Assembly (NCBI GenBank): GCA_905214435.1
Contig: CAJMMA010000076.1
Coordinates: forward strand, 1 to 6,279
Length of the DNA stretch: 6,279 bases
Source: an uncultured bacterium
Lineage (GTDB): Bacteria > Actinomycetota > Coriobacteriia > Coriobacteriales > Coriobacteriaceae
Direction of reading: 5' to 3'
Part shown: positions 1-4,602 of the stretch, in pieces
Layout: every line of letters starts with the position of its first letter
How positions within the stretch are numbered: the stretch's first letter is position 1
The notes under the pieces: model-generated
Seen by the model: only the letters and a program-made list of their open reading frames with translations
What the model was told of the DNA's origin: nothing
The model's database searches: none
Translations under genes and position numbers: made by a program

Positions 1-929
1 TAGGCCGAGCGCGACAGGTTGGGTGTGTTGAACAGCTGCGAGGTGCGCAGGGCGTAGCACACGTTGACGTTGCAGTTGCAGATGGCGAAGATCTTGTTCT
101 CGCCGTCGATGTTGGTGATCTGGTGCACAAAGCCGTTGTCCTCGGCCTGGCGCAGGATGTCGTAGACCTCCTCGCGGGTCACGTAATGACCGCGGTCGGT
201 CTCGACCACGTAGTCGGCCATATCGCCCACGGCAATGCACCAGTCGGCGGGGTCGTCGGCGCAGCCCTCGCCCATCACACGACGGCTCGCGCGGCAGCTG
301 CAGGTGCTAGCGGCATATTTGCCATCGTATTTGTCGAGCCAATGCTCGATATGCTCGATCGGCACCGAGGTGCTCGCGGCATCGATGGCCTTCTCGACCG
401 GAATGACATGCATGCCGATGCCGGCACCGCCGGGCGGCACCATCGGCGTGGCCTTGGACAGCGGTCCCTTGGACGCCTGCTCAAAGAACTTGGCATAGAC
501 CGGATGCTCCTCGAGCTGACCCATGCGCATGTTGAGGAACTCGGCAGAACCCGGCACCAGCATGGGCAGCACCCACTGCTTGGCGCGCTCGGGGTTTTCC
601 CAGTTGTACTCGAGCAGACCCGTGTAGCTCATGTCGTCGAGCATCTTCTCGATATCGGCTTCGGGCATGCCGGTGAGCTTGACCATCTCGGGCAGCGTAT
701 AGGGACGGCGCATCTTCATCTTGCAGAGCACTTCGGCCTGCTCGTCGGTTGCGGCCTCGGCAAACGACCAGTACTCGTAGCCCAGCAGCTCGTCGCGGTG
801 CAGCAGGCGGTTGGTGCAGTGCTCACACAGTTTGACGATGGCCTCGCGCGGATGCTCCGGTATCGGCGGCACGAACTCCGCGCCGATATCGGGCTCGGTA
901 TAGCTAATCCCCGGTCCGTTGAGAATCAT
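1..929 (-). CDS. Fe-S / FAD-dependent oxidoreductase, N-terminal part (partial)
   Basis: This minus-strand frame is open from ATG 929 to the left edge without a stop, giving 309 residues; the C-terminus lies outside. The start has AGAAGGGA about six bases upstream. The protein begins MILNGPGISYTEPDIG. C35 and C38 form a CxxC pair (CEHCTNR). Residues about 65-108 look like a winged-helix segment (YTLPEMVKLTGMPEADIEKMLDDMSYTGLLEY). Two cysteine clusters follow: C210/C212/C223/C231 (CSCR...GC...WC) and C284/C286/C291 (CNCNVNVC), both suited to Fe-S or other metal ligation. From memory, Coriobacteriia and clostridial proteins with this start continue into a 2x[4Fe-4S] ferredoxin segment and an FAD/NAD(P) disulfide-oxidoreductase domain; that part is not visible here, so flavin binding and substrate are inference. 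It is probably cytoplasmic. It is divergent from the TetR gene and shares its operator region, so the two are probably co-regulated. The coding call is secure; the substrate is unknown. Confidence 0.85.
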   Translation of the reverse strand, partial: MILNGPGISYTEPDIGAEFVPPIPEHPREAIVKLCEHCTNRLLHRDELLGYEYWSFAEAATDEQAEVLCKMKMRRPYTLPEMVKLTGMPEADIEKMLDDMSYTGLLEYNWENPERAKQWVLPMLVPGSAEFLNMRMGQLEEHPVYAKFFEQASKGPLSKATPMVPPGGAGIGMHVIPVEKAIDAASTSVPIEHIEHWLDKYDGKYAASTCSCRASRRVMGEGCADDPADWCIAVGDMADYVVETDRGHYVTREEVYDILRQAEDNGFVHQITNIDGENKIFAICNCNVNVCYALRTSQLFNTPNLSRSA

Positions 930-951
930 AGTCGTCCCTTCTCTTGCCACA

Positions 952-994
952 GCCCGGCGAGACCGCAGCGCCCCTCTTTTTTTGCAGGCCGGGC
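952..994 (-). other. Leader stem-loop upstream of the oxidoreductase
   Basis: GCCCGGC (952-958) and GCCGGGC (988-994) form a perfect 7-bp stem around a 29-nt loop. In the minus-strand transcript this would sit in the 5' leader, about 23 nt before the start codon of the oxidoreductase. The loop includes a run of seven A residues in the mRNA sense. The distal arm overlaps a second perfect palindrome, GGGCATGCCC (991-1000), so alternative folds are possible. No known riboswitch class is recognised. Its role, if any, is unknown. Confidence 0.35.
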
Positions 995-1022
995 ATGCCC
1001 CCATGCCTTTCACCCGCCATTG

Positions 1023-1037
1023 TTGACATTGTGTCAA
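1023..1037. promoter_or_regulatory. Palindromic operator 1 (TTGACA-TTG-TGTCAA)
   Basis: A perfect 6+3+6 inverted repeat lies in the gap between the divergent oxidoreductase and TetR genes. It shares the pattern TTGACR-N3-YGTCAA with a second site centred 23 bp away. Size and position fit an operator of the adjacent TetR-family protein, though binding is inferred. The left half also reads as a consensus -35 (TTGACA) on the plus strand, so occupancy could block tetR transcription. Confidence 0.6.
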
Positions 1038-1039
1038 AA

Positions 1040-1070
1040 ATAGTATTGACGAACCGTCAACAATATTCAA
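1040..1070 (-). promoter_or_regulatory. Candidate promoter of the oxidoreductase gene
   Basis: Read on the minus strand, TTGAAT (1070-1065) and TACTAT (1045-1040) form a -35/-10 pair with a long 19-bp spacer. The hexamers are reasonable but the spacing is above the usual 16-18 bp. The spacer contains operator 2. I saw no convincing alternative for this gene in the divergent region. A matching promoter for the TetR gene is less clear: TTGACA (1023-1028) with TATTGA (1044-1049) has only a 15-bp spacer. Confidence 0.35.
1046..1060. promoter_or_regulatory. Palindromic operator 2 (TTGACG-AAC-CGTCAA)
   Basis: This is a second perfect 6+3+6 palindrome matching operator 1. It fills most of the interval between a possible minus-strand -35 (TTGAAT, 1070-1065) and -10 (TACTAT, 1045-1040), whose spacer would be 19 bp. 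A protein bound here would sit directly on the oxidoreductase promoter. Binding by the neighbouring TetR protein is inferred from position and symmetry. Confidence 0.65.
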
Positions 1071-1076
1071 GACTGT

Positions 1077-1091
1077 TAGGCGAACGGTCAG
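1077..1091. promoter_or_regulatory. Degenerate third operator copy (TAGGCG-AAC-GGTCAG)
   Basis: This stretch matches operator 2 at 11 of 15 positions, including the central AAC, but is not itself symmetric. It is centred 31 bp from operator 2, close to three helical turns, and lies 27 bp before the TetR start codon. It may be a low-affinity site or chance similarity. Confidence 0.3.
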
Positions 1092-1118
1092 GCAAAAGAG
1101 GATGAAAGGCGGCAAAAC

Positions 1119-1781
1119 ATGGGCAACAACGCAGCAGATATCTCTGTGGTCGATGCCGTCCCCGCATCCGATAGCGCGGCAAAACGCCTGACGGGCGACG
1201 AGCGCCGTCGCGAGATCCTCGCCGCTGTGCGCGCCGTGAGCGCCGAGCTTGGTGTGTCCCATCTTTCGGTATCGGCCGTGACCAAGCGGGCTGGCTGCAC
1301 GCGTTCGCTGTTCTACCACTACTTTGCCGATATGGATGCCGCCGTCACCGCCGTTATGGACGAGGCAATCGACGGCTTTATCGCCGAGCTCGAGCAGTGG
1401 AACGCCAGCCGCACGGTTGGCGACATCGAAGGCGCACTCGACACCGTTGCTCCGCTCTTTAAGCGCCTGGTCGCCAGCGGCCACGAGTTGCCGAGCACGC
1501 TCACCTCGAGCAGCGGCGCGCTCTACGGCGGCTTTTTGCACAACGTGGTCCAGCGCGTGGCGCAGTATATCTGCGATACCACCGTGGTGGATTTTGTCGC
1601 CCATCACGAGCTACGCATCGACCATGTCTACGAGACGTTCTACACCCTCATCATGGGGCTGCTGATGTATATCCGCACGCACCCCGATGTGCCCGACGAG
1701 ACAGTCAAGGAAATCATCGCCTCGATGCTCCATATCGAGGGCTATACCGCCAAGTATCAGGAGCGCAAGCCCCAGAACTGA
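1119..1781 (+). CDS. TetR/AcrR-family transcriptional regulator
   Basis: This 220-residue protein has the TetR layout. A 25-residue polar N-terminal extension precedes an N-terminal DNA-binding domain. Helix 1 is near 28-44 (ERRREILAAVRAVSAELG), and the helix-turn-helix spans about 49-70 with the typical end SLFYHYFADMDA (63-74). An all-helical ligand/dimer domain without recognisable specificity follows. AAAGGCGG ends six bases before ATG 1119 and supports this start; the ATG at 1102 is out of frame. Family members usually repress their own gene and a neighbour until a small ligand binds. Here palindromes 1023-1037 and 1046-1060 lie just upstream, so autoregulation and control of the divergent oxidoreductase are the natural inference. 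It is followed after 63 bp by the membrane-protein gene on the same strand, probably in one operon. The inducer cannot be deduced. The family call is firm. Confidence 0.93.
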   Translation: MGNNAADISVVDAVPASDSAAKRLTGDERRREILAAVRAVSAELGVSHLSVSAVTKRAGCTRSLFYHYFADMDAAVTAVMDEAIDGFIAELEQWNASRTVGDIEGALDTVAPLFKRLVASGHELPSTLTSSSGALYGGFLHNVVQRVAQYICDTTVVDFVAHHELRIDHVYETFYTLIMGLLMYIRTHPDVPDETVKEIIASMLHIEGYTAKYQERKPQN

Positions 1782-1798
1782 CGACATTTGGCCAAACT

Positions 1799-1826
1799 GC
1801 CCGCGATCAGAAGAGGGGCCGCGGGC
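1799..1826 (+). other. Intercistronic stem-loop between tetR-family gene and membrane-protein gene
   Basis: GCCCGCG (1799-1805) and CGCGGGC (1820-1826) form a perfect 7-bp, all-GC stem with a 14-nt loop. It ends six bases before the ribosome binding site of the next gene. There is no T-tract after it, so it is not a standard terminator. It could stabilise a processed downstream mRNA, cause partial attenuation, or do nothing. Confidence 0.45.
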
Positions 1827-1844
1827 TTGTGAAAGGAGAGCAGC

Positions 1845-2852
1845 ATGCTGTTCGATGTTTGGGGTAGCAATACCCTTATCCACTGGGCCGGCTGGGCCAT
1901 GGTCTTTATTGGCCTGATCGTGCTCAACGAGGTCGGCCGCCGCACCAAGCTGGGCGCGGCCATCATCTTTGGCGTGGCTCCGCTGGCCATGACCATCTAC
2001 TGCGTCGCTATCGCCATCGGCGTCTCACAGGGTGCCGAGTGGGCGCTCACCAACCCCACCCATGTGTACCAGAACAGCTGGTTCCACTACGCCAAGGTAT
2101 ACGCGGCGCTGGCCGGTTGCTGGGGCTTCATTGCCATTAAGTACCAGTGGGGCAAGATCGGCAAGGCGCATTGGTTCCGCGCGTGGCCGTTTGTGATCGT
2201 TGCCATCAACATCATGATCGCCGTCGTATCCGACTTTGAGAGCGCCTATCACTTCTTTGTCCTGGGCGAGTCCACCTGGGTCACCTCCGAGGGCGCCACG
2301 CAGCTGGCTGGCTGGAACAACGTGTTCAACGGCATCGCCGGTATCATCAACATCTTCTGCATGACCGGTTGGTGGAGCGTCTACGCCTCCGAGGATCAGA
2401 CCGACATGCTGTGGCCCGACATGACCTGGGTCTACATCATCGCCTACGACATCTGGAACTTCTGCTACACCTACAACTGCCTGCCCACCCACTCCTGGTT
2501 CTGCGGCTTTGCGCTGCTGCTGGCGCCCACCGTCGCCGCCTTTATCTGGAACAAGGGCGGCTGGATCCAGAACCGCGCCTTTACGCTGGCTATTTGGTGC
2601 ATGTTTGCCCAGGTATTCCCGTACTTCCAGGAGGAGTCCATCTTTGTGACCCACTCCACGCTCGACCCCGGCGCCGCTACCGCGGTCTCGATCGCTGCAC
2701 TGATCGCCAACGTCGCCGCAATCATCTACATCGCCTACCGCGCCAAGAAGCTCGGCCGCAATCCCTACAAGCAGGATGTCTTTGAGGGCACCAGCGATTG
2801 GGAGAAGGCTACCGCTCGCCGCGCCAAGGTTGATTACGCGCACGCCGAGTAA
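1845..2852 (+). CDS. Polytopic membrane protein, DUF5692-like
   Basis: This 335-residue protein is hydrophobic for most of its length. Membrane segments are likely near 10-28, 37-60, 80-99, 113-129, 155-178, 193-211, 216-235, 244-260 and 277-298, that is about eight or nine. A charged tail (299-335) with KK, RR and acidic residues is probably cytoplasmic. It contains 21 tryptophans and seven cysteines, with a dense aromatic stretch at about 195-220 (WVYIIAYDIWNFCYTYNCLP). I see no transporter, ATP-binding or heme-binding motif that fixes a function. From memory it resembles the uncharacterised DUF5692 family of Coriobacteriia and relatives; that name is a recollection, not a search result. 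AAAGGAG (1832-1838) lies six bases before ATG 1845. It probably forms an operon with the TetR gene. The context suggests a regulated membrane partner, perhaps for uptake, efflux or electron transfer linked to the divergent oxidoreductase. Confidence 0.85.
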   Translation: MLFDVWGSNTLIHWAGWAMVFIGLIVLNEVGRRTKLGAAIIFGVAPLAMTIYCVAIAIGVSQGAEWALTNPTHVYQNSWFHYAKVYAALAGCWGFIAIKYQWGKIGKAHWFRAWPFVIVAINIMIAVVSDFESAYHFFVLGESTWVTSEGATQLAGWNNVFNGIAGIINIFCMTGWWSVYASEDQTDMLWPDMTWVYIIAYDIWNFCYTYNCLPTHSWFCGFALLLAPTVAAFIWNKGGWIQNRAFTLAIWCMFAQVFPYFQEESIFVTHSTLDPGAATAVSIAALIANVAAIIYIAYRAKKLGRNPYKQDVFEGTSDWEKATARRAKVDYAHAE

Positions 2853-2863
2853 CGTGCCTGACG

Positions 2864-2882
2864 CAAACATCGTTTGAGCACG
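2864..2882 (+). other. Small hairpin in the 3' UTR of the membrane-protein gene
   Basis: CAAAC (2864-2868) and GTTTG (2872-2876) can form a 5-bp stem with a three-base loop. GCACG (2878-2882) could extend it by pairing with CGTGC at 2853-2857, directly after the stop codon. It has no T-tail and lies before the main terminator. It is reported as structure only, with no known role. Confidence 0.25.
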
Positions 2883-2922
2883 AAGCGGCGTAGCCGGCTC
2901 CGCGCAACTCAACGCATTGCAG

Positions 2923-2964
2923 AGCCCCCCGGAATGTGATTCGTTCGCGTTCCGGGGGCTTTTT
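2923..2964 (+). terminator. Intrinsic terminator after the membrane-protein gene
   Basis: AGCCCCCCGGAA (2923-2934) pairs with TTCCGGGGGCT (2950-2960), with one bulged C, around a 15-nt loop. A T-run follows directly (2960-2964). Strong GC stem plus T-tail is the classic Rho-independent form. It lies 70 bp beyond the stop codon and should end the TetR/membrane-protein transcript. Confidence 0.88.
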
Positions 2965-2967
2965 GCT

Positions 2968-2983
2968 GCCGCGAGGATGCGGC
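2968..2983 (+). repeat. 16-nt hairpin repeat, copy 1 (GCCGC-GAGGAT-GCGGC)
   Basis: This 16-mer is identical to 3105-3120. Each copy is a 5-bp GC stem (GCCGC/GCGGC) with a six-base loop GAGGAT. This copy starts three bases after the T-tail of the preceding terminator. It is probably upstream of the transcription start of the next gene, so a DNA-level role or chance is more likely than an RNA one. Confidence 0.6.
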
Positions 2984-3028
2984 TGAACGATGTGCTCGGG
3001 TTAAATCGGATCTTATATTTCGCATTCG

Positions 3029-3057
3029 CTTTATATGGCTCCATTTTTGGGTACAGT
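3029..3057 (+). promoter_or_regulatory. Weak candidate promoter of the acidic-tail gene
   Basis: TACAGT (3052-3057) is a fair -10 box, 28 bp before the start codon. At 17 bp upstream only CTTTAT (3029-3034) is found as a -35, which is poor. The surrounding 3001-3060 stretch is AT-rich compared with the flanking genes and holds other -10-like strings (TTATAT at 3013 and 3031). The exact start of transcription cannot be fixed from the sequence. Confidence 0.25.
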
Positions 3058-3085
3058 GTTGAGCCGATATTGCATTGGGGGATAT

Positions 3086-4558
3086 ATGAGCGATGAGATG
3101 TGTGGCCGCGAGGATGCGGCCCAGGATGCGGAAGCATGTGCCGAGGCCCTGGAGAGCCTTGACCGGATTGCGCTAGACGAGCTCTCGTTTAGCGATTCGG
3201 CCGTCGACACGCAGGACGAGGCGCACGAAGACAGCGACGCCAAAGACGCTCCTGACGAGGCCGAAGCCGAAGAGGACGATAGCAAGGACGATGACCAGCC
3301 GGAATCCGACTCGGGAGAAGAGACCGTCCTGCTTGGCAGCTTGCCTGCCGACGACTCGCTCACCCGCGAGCTCCCTGGCCTGGGCTCCGCGCCTGCCGTG
3401 GACGAGACCATCGCCATGGGCGATATTCCCCTGCCGTCCGTTCCCTCGGCACATGAGGCCGAGGCCCGTCACCGCAAGATGTCGCCCAAGCGCCGCAATC
3501 TGATGGTCGCCGGCGCTGTGGTCGTTGCGCTCGTCGCCGGCGGCGCAGGCTACGCAGCCTGGAACGGATACCGGCAAGAGCAGGCTGCCATCGCCGCCGC
3601 CAATGCCCACACGATGATGTCGGTGCAGATTGGTGTACATGCCGCGGGGCTCGACTGTTCCACCGGCTCCAAGATTCCCGTACAGGTGAGCGGCCAGGAT
3701 TCTGACGGCTCCTCTGTGAGCGAAACACTCTATGTTGACGAGCACGGCCGTGGCATCAAACTGCTACCCGGTAACTACACGCTCTCCATTGCCGCCTCCC
3801 CCATCGCGTCCGACGGCACCGTCTATACCGTGCCGACCACCAAGGCGCAGGTCACGATCAAGAGCGACGGACAAGACCTAAGCAGCCAGGCCGCCTTTAA
3901 GCTTAAGGTGCCTTCGGCCGACACGGTAACCGACGACCAGATCGATGCCGCCGCCAAATATGCCGAGGAGGGAGGCGCGAGCTCCGCCGCCACCGCCAAG
4001 GTGCTCCAGCAGGCGGCAACCGCGCGGCGCGACGCCGCCGTCAATGCCGTGAGCGCGCAAAAGGCACAGGCGGCCCGTGATGCCGACGCCCGTCACAAGG
4101 CAACCGACCTCTACCAGCTCGATATCCCCGTCGAATGGTACGGCAAGGTCGAGACTTGGCAAAATGGCAGCACGCTATGCATCTATCTTGCCGGCGACAG
4201 CGATACGCCGATTGTGACGCTCGTCGCGGTGCGCGAGGGCGAGAGCTTTACGCCCGATGAGGGCGATACGGTTTTGGGTGCGGCCAATCTAGGCAACGGT
4301 TATACCGTCTACGCCAGCGGCCCCGTCTATCCGTACGTGGTGCCCCAGACCATCAACGGACGGACGCAGAATCCCGTGTCAACCTACCCCATGGACACGG
4401 CCATTGAGCTTGTCGAGTTCACGACCGGTAACCGCTACACCTATAGCCAGATCAAGAACGTACTGGTCGGCAAAGACGGCAAGGCAGACGCCGCGACCAA
4501 ACTCGAGACCGACTACCTCGCCCAGATTCTCCTGCCGAGCATCAAGGCCCAGGACTAG
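3086..4558 (+). CDS. Membrane-anchored protein with acidic cytoplasmic tail and extracellular domains (unknown function)
   Basis: I chose ATG 3086 (490 residues) because GGGGGA stands just upstream. The in-frame ATG 3035 adds 17 residues but has no ribosome site and lies in promoter-like AT-rich DNA. Residues 1-75 are strongly acidic. E-T-V/I motifs occur at 79-87 (ETVLLGSLP) and 107-115 (ETIAMGDIP). A basic patch (about 128-137, RHRKMSPKRR) precedes one membrane helix, about 138-160, predicting N-in/C-out. Outside, about 176-265 looks beta-rich with the pattern IPVQV...YVDEHGRGIKLLPGNYTLSI, like a carboxypeptidase-regulatory or Cna-B type fold. Residues about 288-345 are an Ala/Lys/Glu-rich helix, possibly coiled coil. 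A C-terminal domain (about 350-490) starts at YQLDIPVEWYGKVETW; I do not recognise it. C191 and C365 are the only extracellular cysteines and could form a disulfide. The gene appears monocistronic. A surface or envelope role is inferred; no enzyme motif is visible. Confidence 0.85.
   Translation: MSDEMCGREDAAQDAEACAEALESLDRIALDELSFSDSAVDTQDEAHEDSDAKDAPDEAEAEEDDSKDDDQPESDSGEETVLLGSLPADDSLTRELPGLGSAPAVDETIAMGDIPLPSVPSAHEAEARHRKMSPKRRNLMVAGAVVVALVAGGAGYAAWNGYRQEQAAIAAANAHTMMSVQIGVHAAGLDCSTGSKIPVQVSGQDSDGSSVSETLYVDEHGRGIKLLPGNYTLSIAASPIASDGTVYTVPTTKAQVTIKSDGQDLSSQAAFKLKVPSADTVTDDQIDAAAKYAEEGGASSAATAKVLQQAATARRDAAVNAVSAQKAQAARDADARHKATDLYQLDIPVEWYGKVETWQNGSTLCIYLAGDSDTPIVTLVAVREGESFTPDEGDTVLGAANLGNGYTVYASGPVYPYVVPQTINGRTQNPVSTYPMDTAIELVEFTTGNRYTYSQIKNVLVGKDGKADAATKLETDYLAQILLPSIKAQD
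3105..3120 (+). repeat. 16-nt hairpin repeat, copy 2, inside the start of the acidic-tail gene
   Basis: This is identical to 2968-2983 and lies 17 nt after the chosen start codon. It encodes part of the first acidic residues (within GREDAA). A shorter third echo, AGGATGCGG, occurs at 3123-3131. In the mRNA this hairpin presents GGA in a six-base loop close to the ribosome binding site. The coding constraint EDAA may explain part, but not all, of the identity. Confidence 0.6.
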
Positions 4559-4582
4559 CGGACCATGACACCTGAGTCCTGG
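4549..4582. terminator. Stem-loop between the convergent genes
   Basis: CCAGGACT (4549-4556) and AGTCCTGG (4575-4582) form a perfect 8-bp stem with an 18-nt loop. The left arm runs into the TAG stop codon of the acidic-tail gene; the rest lies in the 44-bp gap before the stop of the ATPase gene. It is in place to serve both convergent transcripts. Neither direction has a T-tract, so classical intrinsic termination is doubtful; it could instead protect 3' ends or act with Rho. Confidence 0.4.
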
Positions 4583-4602
4583 CCTCGCAAATCCATAGAC
4601 GA

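Noticed and set aside
123..1043. 306-residue plus-strand ORF
   Set aside because: It is antisense to the oxidoreductase, which has coherent cysteine motifs and a ribosome site. The His/Gly/Leu-rich translation is a GC-rich shadow, and it runs through the operator region.
3035..3085. Upstream start adding 17 residues to the acidic-tail protein
   Set aside because: There is no ribosome site before ATG 3035 and the added residues overlap AT-rich promoter-like DNA; ATG 3086 has GGGGGA just upstream.
2025..3137. 370-residue minus-strand ORF
   Set aside because: It lies opposite the membrane-protein gene, crosses the terminator and the intergenic gap, and has a low-complexity Gly/Asp/Val composition typical of an antisense frame.
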